The translations under genes and the position numbers were made by a program. The notes under the pieces are model-generated. The model was given only the letters and a program-made list of their open reading frames with translations, was not told where the DNA came from and searched no databases. From Bifidobacterium catulorum (GTDB lineage: Bacteria; Actinomycetota; Actinomycetes; Actinomycetales; Bifidobacteriaceae): a DNA stretch of 64,000 nucleotides. This document shows, piece by piece, positions 44,646-55,391 of the stretch (the first letter of the stretch is position 1; each line of letters begins with the position of its first letter). The stretch spans positions 1 to 64,000 of the forward strand of contig NZ_QFFN01000003.1 in NCBI RefSeq assembly GCF_003129925.1. The letters run 5' to 3'.

Positions 44646-44888
44646 ATGCGGGAACGGGAGTTTTGGCAGCTGGTTGATGAGGTCTTCGGCCGGTCCTACG
44701 GCAGGAGCGTATCGCGTGACCAGAATCTGGATCGTCTGGGGTCGATGACGGTCGTCGAGGCGTTGGCGGCCGGCGTGGAGCCACGTGTCGTGTGGAATGT
44801 GCTGTGCGATCATATGGGGGTTCCCGACGGTCGACGGTGGGGCGATGGGCATAACGCCCCGCCTCTGCCGCCGAAATCGTTGCGTTGA
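44646..44888 (+). CDS. DUF3046 family protein
   Basis: An 80-residue protein of a family found almost always directly in front of recA in actinobacteria. It begins MREREFWQLVDEVFGRSYGR and contains MTVVEALAAGVEPRVVWNVL, where the family shows a conserved helical core. Function unknown. It starts 11 bases after clgR without a clear ribosome binding site, which fits coupling. Confidence 0.9.
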   Translation: MREREFWQLVDEVFGRSYGRSVSRDQNLDRLGSMTVVEALAAGVEPRVVWNVLCDHMGVPDGRRWGDGHNAPPLPPKSLR

Positions 44889-44909
44889 TTTTCGGCGTGT
44901 CGCAAGAAG

Positions 44910-44932
44910 TCGAACACATGTTCGAGTATAGT
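44910..44932 (+). promoter_or_regulatory. SOS box and promoter of recA
   Basis: TCGAAC-ACAT-GTTCGA (44910-44925) fits the Gram-positive/actinobacterial LexA site. The -10 box TATAGT follows at 44927-44932, so LexA would cover the spacer of the promoter. The transcript would start near 44939, giving a leader of about 147 bases. Confidence 0.88.
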
Positions 44933-45085
44933 CGTTGGCGGCAGATTGGATGATGCCGGCAAAAGGCAACATTATTGATGTCCGCTTGCGGGTGGTATGG
45001 TTGTCCACATTTTCCGCGCGGCCGGCATTCACGGCGATGGTCGGTCTACGGTGGGCACCATGGCACCGACGTTAAGGAGACGCTG

Positions 45086-46261
45086 ATGGCACAGCAGAAG
45101 AAACAGGATCCGGCCGCGAAGACCGCGGACCAGAGACAGGCGGCGCTGAACACCGCGCTGGCGCAGGTGGAGAAGAGCTTCGGCAAGGGGTCCGCCATGC
45201 GGTTGGGCGACAAGCCCATCCAGAACGTGGAGGTCATCCCCACCGGTTCCCTGGCGCTCGATCTGGCGTTGGGCATCGGCGGTCTGCCCAAGGGCAGGAT
45301 CGTCGAGGTGTATGGCCCCGAGTCATCCGGCAAGACGACGCTGGCGCTGCATGTCGTCGCCAACGCCCAGCGCAACGGCGGTGTCGCCGCGTTCATCGAC
45401 GCCGAACACGCCCTCGATCCCGAATACGCGCGCAAGCTCGGGGTGGATACAGATTCGCTTATCGTGTCGCAGCCGGACAACGGCGAACAGGCGTTGGAGA
45501 TCGCCGACATGCTCATCCGTTCCGGCGCGCTTGACGTCATCGTCATTGATTCGGTGGCCGCGCTCGTTCCCAAGGCCGAGATCGAGGGCGATATGGGAGA
45601 CAGCCACGTCGGTCTGCAGGCCCGACTGATGAGTCAGGCATTGCGCAAGATGACCGGTGCGCTGTCCCAGGCGGGCACCACGGCGATCTTCATCAACCAG
45701 CTTCGTGAGAAGATCGGCGTGTTCTTCGGCTCGCCCGAGACCACCACCGGCGGCAAGGCGCTCAAGTTCTACGCGTCCGTGCGGCTGGACATCCGTCGCA
45801 TACAGACGATGAAGAACGGCGACGAGGCCATCGGCAACCGCACCAAGGTCAAGGTCGTCAAGAACAAGATGGCGCCGCCCTTCAAGACCGCGGAGTTCGA
45901 TGTGCTCTACGGCGAGGGCATCTCCCGGGAGGGTTCCGTGCTCGACATGGCGCAGCAGTGCGGCCTGGTCAAGAAGTCCGGCTCCTGGTTCACCTATGAC
46001 GGGGATCAGCTGGGGCAGGGGCGCGAGAAGGTGCGTCAGTTCCTCAAGGACAACCCCGAACTCACCAATGAGATCGAGCATCGGGTGAAGATCGCCTTCG
46101 GCGTCGAGAAGCCCGACCCCGATGAGGCTGCGGCGAAGAAGGAGGGGGAGGAGACGTCCGGGGCCGGTGCCGCCGATGGCGTGTCCAAGGCTGATGCCGG
46201 GAAGCCCTCCGGCGGCAAGTCCGCGGACGGCAAGTCTTCCGATGCCGGGGCCGTTGCCTGA
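45086..46261 (+). CDS. recA: recombinase A
   Basis: A 391-residue ATP-dependent strand-exchange protein and LexA co-protease. Walker [13 protein letters not shown] is at about residues 76-87, followed by the typical [19 protein letters not shown] and Walker [13 protein letters not shown]. Loop regions [24 protein letters not shown] are present in the normal order. The C-terminal 50 residues form an acidic/Ala/Gly/Ser-rich tail, longer than in E. coli. AAGGAGA precedes the ATG. An SOS box controls it. recX follows three bases later. Confidence 0.98.
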   Translation: MAQQKKQDPAAKTADQRQAALNTALAQVEKSFGKGSAMRLGDKPIQNVEVIPTGSLALDLALGIGGLPKGRIVEVYGPESSGKTTLALHVVANAQRNGGVAAFIDAEHALDPEYARKLGVDTDSLIVSQPDNGEQALEIADMLIRSGALDVIVIDSVAALVPKAEIEGDMGDSHVGLQARLMSQALRKMTGALSQAGTTAIFINQLREKIGVFFGSPETTTGGKALKFYASVRLDIRRIQTMKNGDEAIGNRTKVKVVKNKMAPPFKTAEFDVLYGEGISREGSVLDMAQQCGLVKKSGSWFTYDGDQLGQGREKVRQFLKDNPELTNEIEHRVKIAFGVEKPDPDEAAAKKEGEETSGAGAADGVSKADAGKPSGGKSADGKSSDAGAVA

Positions 46262-46263
46262 CG

Positions 46264-47091
46264 ATGATTTCCGCAGAGGAGTTCCTCCGCCGCCATCCCA
46301 CCGTCATGGCGGAGGAGCCTCATGGGGCTGGATGCCATATGCCGGACGGGGCCGAGGACGCGGCGCAAGGTTCCCATGACCGTGACCATGACAGTGGAAA
46401 GACCGCCGTCACGGTCACGGGATCGCCGTCCCGGTGCTCGGGCGCGTTCGGAGCGGTGCCGGATGAGGACGGTTCTTCGGGGCGCATCCGCGGCGGACGG
46501 GGACGGGGCGGCCGCAGGCGTGCGGCGCGCGTTCCCAGGCGCGGCGGATTCGCCGTGTCGGGTCGTGGTATCCACGCCGTCGAAGGGCCTGACAACCCAG
46601 AGGACTACGAAGCGTGCCGCGAGGCCGCGTTGACGTTGCTTGACGCCGCTCCGCGTTCGTCGGGCGCGCTGGACGAGCGGCTGAGGGCCAAGGGATATGC
46701 GCCGTCAGTGGCGGCGAAGGTCGTGCGGCGGCTGGTCGACGTCGGTCTCGTCGATGACGAAGCCTACGCATGTTCCATGGTCCGGTATTGTCTGTCACGG
46801 CAGCTGGGCAGGATGGGCGCGGTACGCGAACTCATGAGAAAAGGACTCGGACGTCCACTGTCCGAGCAGGTGGTGGAACGGTTCGCCGAAACCGGCGCGT
46901 TCGTGGATTCGGCGTATGAGCTGGGCCGGCGTGTCGCGCGAAGGACCGAGGGCATGGACCGGGACGGACGGCGCCGCCGGCTATGGAGTGCGGGAGGCCG
47001 CAAAGGCCATGATCCGGACCTCATCCGGCGCGTGGCCGATGACCTGTTTCGCGATGACCTGTTTGGCGATGGCGCAGACGGCATCGCGTGA
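46264..47091 (+). CDS. recX: RecX regulatory protein with long N-terminal extension
   Basis: A 275-residue RecA inhibitor/modulator. The RecX domain occupies about residues 110-265: NPEDYEACREAALTLLDAAP, SSGALDERLRAKGYA and LVDDEAYACSMVRYCLSRQLG are three-helix-repeat motifs. The first 105 residues are Gly/Arg/Asp/His-rich and not expected in RecX, although Bifidobacterium and other actinobacteria often have extended forms. The start at 46264 lies directly after recA and is the only ATG with coupling. A later in-frame start cannot be ruled out. Confidence 0.9.
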   Translation: MISAEEFLRRHPTVMAEEPHGAGCHMPDGAEDAAQGSHDRDHDSGKTAVTVTGSPSRCSGAFGAVPDEDGSSGRIRGGRGRGGRRRAARVPRRGGFAVSGRGIHAVEGPDNPEDYEACREAALTLLDAAPRSSGALDERLRAKGYAPSVAAKVVRRLVDVGLVDDEAYACSMVRYCLSRQLGRMGAVRELMRKGLGRPLSEQVVERFAETGAFVDSAYELGRRVARRTEGMDRDGRRRRLWSAGGRKGHDPDLIRRVADDLFRDDLFGDGADGIA

Positions 47092-47207
47092 CCGAGCCCG
47101 CGTCGGCGGGGATGGGGGATGTGGCTGGACGAAGACGGCGCCCGTCCGGGATGTGGAATCGGGATGCGAAATATGGGCGGACCTTGGTGGACCGCTTGAT
47201 ACGGATG

Positions 47208-47580
47208 ATTGAGACCCCTTATACCCCGGGTTCTGTCGTGCGCATCCGAAGATCACGCACGGATGGCCATCCATCTCGACCTGACGTCGCCGCCAGGCTC
47301 TAGCGGCCTACCCGAGGACATGGGCGAGCAGCCCTTGACGTCCTCTGCTTGGCCTTGCTCCCGATGAGGCTTGCCATGCGGCTGTCCGTTGCCGGAAGCC
47401 CGGTGGTCTCTTACACCGCCGTTTCACCCTTACCCGGCCGAGGCCGGGCGGTCTGTTCTCTGCTGCGCTATCTCTCAGGTCGCCCTGGGCGGACGTTATC
47501 CGCCATCGTGCTCTGCGGAGCCCGGAAGTTCCTCAACCCGTGTTCCGTGGGAACGCGTGTCGCGGCCATCAAGGGGTCTC
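47208..47580 (-). ncRNA. rnpB: RNase P RNA component, class A
   Basis: The catalytic RNA that trims tRNA 5' leaders. On the minus strand the 5' end GAGACCCCTT (47580-47571) pairs with AAGGGGTCTC at the 3' end (47220-47211), forming helix P1. The universally conserved segments are present: GAGGAACTTCCGGGCTC (about 47533-47517), AGGGTGAAACGG, and near the 3' end ACAGAACCCGGGGTA (about 47236-47222). An extended -10 box TGCTATGCT (complement of about 47592-47600) lies just upstream. Exact ends are uncertain by several bases. Apparent open frames across it on the plus strand are not genes. Confidence 0.95.
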
Positions 47581-47738
47581 AGGGAGAAAAGCATAGCAGC
47601 AATGGTGAACACGGGTTTTCATTGCGCTGAATTCCACAAAAATTTCGTTTCGTCGGCTAGGATGGTGGATATCCCTTCGGCGAGGTTGCCGATGGGTGTC
47701 CACAGCGGTGCAGCAACCGCTTGAAAAAGGAGGTTCAC

Positions 47739-48404
47739 ATGGAAATCGTGGTTACCGGGCGTCACACGCAGATCAAGCAGAGGTTCCGTGATGTCGCCGA
47801 AAACAAGATGAATCGTGTGACCGCAATCGCCCCCGATGCGCAACGCGCCCAGATCGTCGTCACGCATGAGGGCAATCCCCGCCAGGCCGATACCGCCAAG
47901 AAGGTCGAGATCACCGTCATCGCGGGCCGTACCGTCGTCCGTGCCGAGGCTTCGAGCACCGATGAGTTCAGTGCCCTCGATCTGGCCCTTGACAAGCTGA
48001 CGCTTCGTCTGCGCCGTTCCCGTGACCGCCGCAAGGACCATCGTCGCGGATACACCAATCCCCAGCCCGTCGATCTGGGCGCGGTCGAGCCGCCCGTCGT
48101 CGAGGAGGAGCCGGTCGAAGAGCCGAGCAACAGCCCCGCCGACGCCGTGGCCGGAGACCTTGGCCCCGGCGAGTCCGTCGAGGTGCAGGTCGGGGACACC
48201 CCGATCGTCATCCGCCGCAAGCTGCACATCGCGGAACCGATGAGCATCGACGAGGCCCTGTACGAGATGGAGCTGATCGGACACGACTTCTTCCTGTTCG
48301 TCAACAAGGAGACCGGTCGTCCCTCGGTCGTCTACCACCGTCACGGATGGAGCTACGGCGTGTTCGAGATTGATACCCCCGAGAATGTGAACAAGGCCAA
48401 GTGA
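47739..48404 (+). CDS. hpf: long-form ribosome hibernation promoting factor
   Basis: A 221-residue HPF of the long type that dimerises 70S ribosomes into inactive 100S particles. The N-terminal domain (residues 1-100, MEIVVTGRHTQIKQRFRDVA) binds the decoding region. A variable acidic linker follows (about 115-155). The C-terminal dimerisation domain is clear: RRKLHIAEPMSIDEALYEMELIGHDFFLF, with NKETGRPSVVYHRHGWSYGV. AAAGGAGG lies five bases before the ATG. It stands alone between rnpB and a strong terminator. Confidence 0.96.
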   Translation: MEIVVTGRHTQIKQRFRDVAENKMNRVTAIAPDAQRAQIVVTHEGNPRQADTAKKVEITVIAGRTVVRAEASSTDEFSALDLALDKLTLRLRRSRDRRKDHRRGYTNPQPVDLGAVEPPVVEEEPVEEPSNSPADAVAGDLGPGESVEVQVGDTPIVIRRKLHIAEPMSIDEALYEMELIGHDFFLFVNKETGRPSVVYHRHGWSYGVFEIDTPENVNKAK

Positions 48405-48423
48405 CGGCCCTTCACCCGTTGTG

Positions 48424-48459
48424 ACGAGCGCCCCCGGACCAATGCCCGGGGGCGCTCGT
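48424..48459 (+). terminator. hairpin terminator after hpf
   Basis: ACGAGCGCCCCCGG and CCGGGGGCGCTCGT form a perfect 14-base stem with an 8-base loop, 20 bases after the hpf stop. Confidence 0.85.
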
Positions 48460-48617
48460 CTGTGAACGCGGGGAAACGATTTCGGATGGGTTTTCCCATA
48501 AAACCTCCGGGAAGAAAACGAAAATCGGAACAATCGCGTACTATGGATGCAGTTTGTGCCTGAACAGGGCTTGTAGTCCAGGTGCAAAAACACAGACACA
48601 AGTTGAGGAGATAACTC

Positions 48618-51560
<2,943 letters not shown>

Positions 51561-51593
51561 GGGACGACGGGGCTGACGCCTCCGTCGTGATGT

Positions 51594-51630
51594 GACGCCC
51601 CGCGGGGAGAAAACCCACGGGGCGTCTTTT
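51594..51630 (+). terminator. intrinsic terminator after secA
   Basis: GACGCCCCG and CGGGGCGTC form a 9-base stem, immediately followed by TTTT, 34 bases after the stop codon. Confidence 0.88.
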
Positions 51631-51733
51631 CGTATATTGGAACAATCGTGGACGACATGGCCGGCGCGTAATGCACAGTCGATACAATGGCAACGAATGT
51701 AACGCTGGCGAATACGCCAAGGAGGAATCAGCC

Positions 51734-52786
51734 ATGGTCGAACCATTCACGTGGAAAGCAATCCTTACCAAGCTCGTGCACGGGGGGCATCTGAGCGCCG
51801 AGGAAAGTGAGTGGTACGTCGACGACCTCATGAAAGGTCAGGCGAACCCAGCCGCCGTGGGTGCCGTTCTGGCCATGCAGCAACAACTCGGCCTCACCCC
51901 TGAGGAGGTGTCCGGCGCGGCCAAGGCCATGGTCTCCCATGCGGTGCCGCTCAACGTCTCAGGAGAGACCACCGACATCGTCGGCACCGGAGGCGACGGC
52001 TTCTCCACCGTGAACCTGTCCACCATGGGTTCGGTGGCCGCCGCCGCGGCTGGAATCAAGATCGTCAAGCACGGCAACCGCGCCGCATCCTCGAAGTGCG
52101 GCGCCGCCGATGTGCTTGAGGCCCTTGGCCTGCCCCTGGACCTGAAGCCCGAAGCCGTGGGCGAGGTGGGCGACGAAGTGGGTATCACCTTCGCCTTCGC
52201 GCGCACCTTCCACCCCGCCATGCGGTTCGTAGGCCCCATTCGCGCAGCGCTGGGCATCCCCTGCGTGTTCAACGTGCTGGGACCCCTGACCAATCCGGCC
52301 AAGCCCAAGCATGTGGCCATCGGATGCGCCAACCGGGAGGTCAGCCCGGTCATGGCGGCCGTGTATGCCGCCAACGGGCAGTCCGGCATGGTCTACACCT
52401 CGCACGAAGGAATGGACGAGCTTGCGCCCACCGGTCCCGTTTCCGTATGGGAGGTCCGCGACGGCAAGGTCGTCGAGACCGAATTCGACCCGACGGTGGA
52501 GCTGGGCCTTGAGAAGATCGACGTGAACCAGCTCAAGGGAGGCGAGCCCGAAGTCAATGCGGCGGCGTTCCGTGATTTCGTCTCCGGCAAGGATATCCCC
52601 GCCCGCACCACTGCTCTGCTGAACGCCGCCTCCGCAATCGTCGCGGATGGCCATCTGGTTTCGGACGGCGCTCTGGCCGATCGATTCCGCGAAGCGTACG
52701 GACTGGCCGAGAAGACCGTCGATTCCGGCAAGGCAGGGGAGCTGCTTGACCGGTGGATCGAGGTTGCCCGCGGCAAGAGGGACTGA
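51734..52786 (+). CDS. trpD: anthranilate phosphoribosyltransferase
   Basis: A 350-residue enzyme of tryptophan synthesis that joins anthranilate and PRPP. The PRPP and metal sites are in DIVGTGGDGFSTVNLSTM (about 82-99), KHGNRAASSKCGAADVLE (about 110-127) and the FNVLGPLTNPA stretch near 180. AAGGAGG lies before the ATG at 51734. No other trp genes are nearby, so it is a stand-alone unit. A TACAAT at 51683-51688 may be its -10 box. I see no tryptophan leader peptide. Confidence 0.95.
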   Translation: MVEPFTWKAILTKLVHGGHLSAEESEWYVDDLMKGQANPAAVGAVLAMQQQLGLTPEEVSGAAKAMVSHAVPLNVSGETTDIVGTGGDGFSTVNLSTMGSVAAAAAGIKIVKHGNRAASSKCGAADVLEALGLPLDLKPEAVGEVGDEVGITFAFARTFHPAMRFVGPIRAALGIPCVFNVLGPLTNPAKPKHVAIGCANREVSPVMAAVYAANGQSGMVYTSHEGMDELAPTGPVSVWEVRDGKVVETEFDPTVELGLEKIDVNQLKGGEPEVNAAAFRDFVSGKDIPARTTALLNAASAIVADGHLVSDGALADRFREAYGLAEKTVDSGKAGELLDRWIEVARGKRD

Positions 52787-52828
52787 CTCGTGACTTCAGT
52801 CCGCGCGATCGCGATAGGGGTTTGAACT

Positions 52829-52880
52829 GCCGAATCGGGCCGGATTCCGCTGTTGATGGCGGAAGACGGCCCGATTCGGC
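52829..52880 (+). terminator. long hairpin after trpD
   Basis: GCCGAATCGGGCCG and CGGCCCGATTCGGC form a perfect 14-base stem. The enclosed 24 bases contain a second short stem (TTCCGC/GCGGAA). It is 42 bases after the trpD stop. Confidence 0.8.
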
Positions 52881-52902
52881 TATATAGAATCAACCATAAA
52901 AA

Positions 52903-52920
52903 ACCAACCGATTGGTAGGT
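52903..52920. promoter_or_regulatory. TetR-type palindrome upstream of the glucokinase
   Basis: The 18 bases follow the symmetrical pattern ACC-N-ACC-N-AT/T-N-GGT-N-GGT typical of TetR-family operators (ACCAACCGA then TTGGTAGGT; 14 of 18 positions symmetrical). It is in an AT-rich stretch about 115 bases before the glucokinase start. Confidence 0.45.
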
Positions 52921-53036
52921 TGCTCGGCGTGTCGTTCCTGTCGCTGGTATCATGGCAGTGTTGAACGTTCTAATTCCTCCGTATGGGTGCGTCATCGACG
53001 AGCGTCAACGGTGGGATACGGCGATAGGGAGGATTC

Positions 53037-53990
53037 ATGTACACACTGGGCATCGATATCGGGGGCACGAAGATCGCGGGTGCCGTCTGCGACGAAAACG
53101 ACAAGATTCTCAGCCAATGGCGCGTTCCGACGCCGACCGATCCCGAAGAGATCAACGACTGCATCATCGAGATCTACAACGAGGCGCTGAAACTGCACTC
53201 CGACATTCCCACCATGGGCATCTCCGCGGCCGGCAACGTCAAGGCCGACCGTCGCACCATAAGCTTCTCGGCCAACATCGCCAAATGGATCGGCTACCCG
53301 CTGGCGGACCGCATCGAGGAGCGGACCGGGGGTAAATGCAAGGTCGTCGTGGAGAACGACGCCAACTGCGCAGGCTGGGGTGAGTACATCCTCGGGGCGG
53401 GCCGTGGCAGTCGTGACATGGTCATGCTCACCGTGGGCACCGGACTCGGAGGGGCGGTCATCATTAACGGCGAGCTCTACCGTGGGGCGTTCGGCATGGC
53501 GGCCGAACTTGGGCATCTGCCCATGGTCTCCGACGGGGACTTCTGCGGTTGCGGACTGCGTGGATGCGCGGAGCGTTACACCTCCGGCAACGCCTTGGAG
53601 CGGTTCGCGCGCGCCGGCATCCGTCGTATGCCGCAGAAGGCCGATCGGCTTCTGGAACTGTGTGGCGGGGACGTCCACGCCCTCGAAGGCAAGATGGTGT
53701 CCCAAGCCGCCCAGGAGGGCGACGAGCTGGCGCTGTATGCATTCGGCAAGATCGGGGAATGGCTGGGCCGTACCATGTCCGCCATCGCCGCGGTGATCGA
53801 CCCTGACCTGTTCGTCATCGGCGGTGGCGTCGTCTCCGTCGGCGACATCCTCCTCAAGCCCGCACGCTACAACTATGTGCGTTTCCTTCAGGCGGCCGCC
53901 TACCGTGAGCATGCGAGGATTCTGCCCGCCACCGCGGGCGGCGACGCCGGTATGATCGGAGCCGCCGATCTGGCGCTCCGCAATGCGTGA
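53037..53990 (+). CDS. glkA: ROK-family glucokinase
   Basis: A 317-residue sugar kinase of the ROK family, probably phosphorylating glucose. The phosphate-binding motif GIDIGGTKIAG is at about residues 5-15. The catalytic region VENDANCAGWGE has the conserved Asp. The ROK zinc signature reads ELGHLPM...CGCGLRGCAE (His near 159, Cys pair and Cys following). TVGTGLGGAVI is the second phosphate loop. AGGGAGG lies before the ATG. Mannose or N-acetylglucosamine kinase activity cannot be excluded. Confidence 0.92.
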   Translation: MYTLGIDIGGTKIAGAVCDENDKILSQWRVPTPTDPEEINDCIIEIYNEALKLHSDIPTMGISAAGNVKADRRTISFSANIAKWIGYPLADRIEERTGGKCKVVVENDANCAGWGEYILGAGRGSRDMVMLTVGTGLGGAVIINGELYRGAFGMAAELGHLPMVSDGDFCGCGLRGCAERYTSGNALERFARAGIRRMPQKADRLLELCGGDVHALEGKMVSQAAQEGDELALYAFGKIGEWLGRTMSAIAAVIDPDLFVIGGGVVSVGDILLKPARYNYVRFLQAAAYREHARILPATAGGDAGMIGAADLALRNA

Positions 53991-54015
53991 CCGGAGTCGC
54001 CCGGCATAGGCGTCA

Positions 54016-54054
54016 ACGACATAGGGGGCGTTTGATTGCTGCCCCCTATGTCGT
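54016..54054. terminator. hairpin between glkA and the convergent membrane protein gene
   Basis: ACGACATAGGGGGC and GCCCCCTATGTCGT form a perfect 14-base stem with an 11-base loop. It lies between two converging genes and can serve both. Confidence 0.82.
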
Positions 54055-54102
54055 CGGTACGTTCACATATTCCGCTGAGCGCCGTTCATGCCCATGCGCC
54101 AT

Positions 54103-54648
54103 TCACACCCTGGCGCCGTCATCGAAGATGTCGCGACGGGTCTCCGAATGGCCACGATGACGTGCCAACAGGCCGCCGGCGCCGATCAATGTCATCACAC
54201 CGCACACCGTGCCCAGAAGAGAGGCCAACGACGGCAGCAGCACCGCCGCCGCCAGTCCCAGCACACCTGCCACCAGCAGGATGACGAACAGCAGGCCGCT
54301 CCTGCTGACGGGCCCGAGGGAAGGATTCGGCGGCGTGAACGTGGAGTCGCCGTCCATCGTCTCGTCTACATCCAGCCAACTGCTGTTGCTGAAGTCACGG
54401 GGGCCCCTGCCGGTGGGGGGAGTTCTGGTGAAGGCCTCCGCCTTGAGATCATGCACACTGAACTGCGCCTTCTTCTCCGCCTTCCGTGCGGCCTTGTCGA
54501 ATTTCCGCGCGCTGCGCGAACGGGCCACCTCATCCAGATCGCTCTCATGGGACGAGAGAAACTCCTCCCACTGGAGGTGTTCATCATCGCCGTTCGCCCC
54601 GCCGTTTGAAGACGTCGGGTTCACATTGCTATCCTTGTTGCCGGTCAT
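54103..54648 (-). CDS. small membrane protein, unknown function
   Basis: About 181 residues. The N-terminal 100 residues are hydrophilic and charged (Asp/Glu/Lys/Arg-rich, with a stretch ARKFDKAARKAEKKAQF). Two adjacent membrane helices follow (GLLFVILLVAGVLGLAAAVL and SLLGTVCGVMTLIGAGGLLA). No family recognised with confidence. The ATG at 54648 has no ribosome site but lies right after a TATAGA-like -10 sequence on its strand, so it may be leaderless. It diverges from plsC over 48 bases. Confidence 0.7.
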   Translation of the reverse strand: MTGNKDSNVNPTSSNGGANGDDEHLQWEEFLSSHESDLDEVARSRSARKFDKAARKAEKKAQFSVHDLKAEAFTRTPPTGRGPRDFSNSSWLDVDETMDGDSTFTPPNPSLGPVSRSGLLFVILLVAGVLGLAAAVLLPSLASLLGTVCGVMTLIGAGGLLARHRGHSETRRDIFDDGARV

Positions 54649-54696
54649 ATCTATAACTGTAATCGTGAATCTGCCATCATACGGCTTGGAGGTATC

Positions 54697-55386
54697 GTGC
54701 TTTACTGGTTCTTCGTCAGACTGCTGGGGCCGCTGGCCCGCCGTCGGTTCAACCCCACCGTCAAAGGGCTGAACAACATTCCGAAGAAGGGCGGTGCCAT
54801 CATCGCGGCGAACCATCTCGCGGTCATTGATGACGGTCTGCTGCCGTTGGTTTCCCCGCGCATGATCCACTTCATGGGCAAGGCCGAGTACTTCGAGGGC
54901 AAGGGCATCAAAGGACGGCTCAAGAAGTGGTGGTTCACGTCGGTGGGCGTGTTCCCCGTCGACCGTTCCGGCGGCAGGAAATCGTTGGGCGCGTTGGAGA
55001 CGGCCCGGGGAATCCTGGAGGACGGCCATCTGTTCGGCATCCATCCCGAGGGGACCCGCAGTCCCGACGGACGCCTCTACCGGGGACACACCGGGGTGGC
55101 CCGCCTCGCGCTTGAGACCGGATGCCCGATCATTCCCACGGCGATCATCGGCACCCGTGAATTGCAGAAGCCGGGACAGGTGATTCCCGGCAAGGGACGC
55201 ACCACGGTGATCTTCGGCAAGCCCATCATCGTGAAGAAGGTGCCCGCCGACAGCCTCAACCATGATGAGCTGCGCGAACTGACCGACCGGATGATGAAGA
55301 TCATCGGCGAGGCCAGCGGACAGGAATACGTGGACGAATACGCGCAGAAGGTGAAGCAGCGTCTCGCCGCCCAGGCAAAGGCCTGA
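54697..55386 (+). CDS. plsC: 1-acyl-sn-glycerol-3-phosphate acyltransferase
   Basis: A 229-residue acyltransferase that makes phosphatidic acid. The catalytic NHx4D motif is AANHLAVIDDG (His and Asp near residues 33-38), and the substrate-binding motif is HPEGTRSPDGRLYRGHTG near 116-133. The GTG start has TTGGAGG at good spacing. It ends five bases before the convergent pknB-type gene. Confidence 0.94.
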   Translation: MLYWFFVRLLGPLARRRFNPTVKGLNNIPKKGGAIIAANHLAVIDDGLLPLVSPRMIHFMGKAEYFEGKGIKGRLKKWWFTSVGVFPVDRSGGRKSLGALETARGILEDGHLFGIHPEGTRSPDGRLYRGHTGVARLALETGCPIIPTAIIGTRELQKPGQVIPGKGRTTVIFGKPIIVKKVPADSLNHDELRELTDRMMKIIGEASGQEYVDEYAQKVKQRLAAQAKA

Positions 55387-55391
55387 TTCCG

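Noticed and set aside
47349-47724. Plus-strand open frames over the rnpB region
   Set aside because: The sequence is explained by the conserved RNase P RNA on the other strand. The frames have no start signals.
51660-51733. Tryptophan attenuator before trpD
   Set aside because: The leader is too short and no Trp-rich leader peptide or alternative hairpins are visible.
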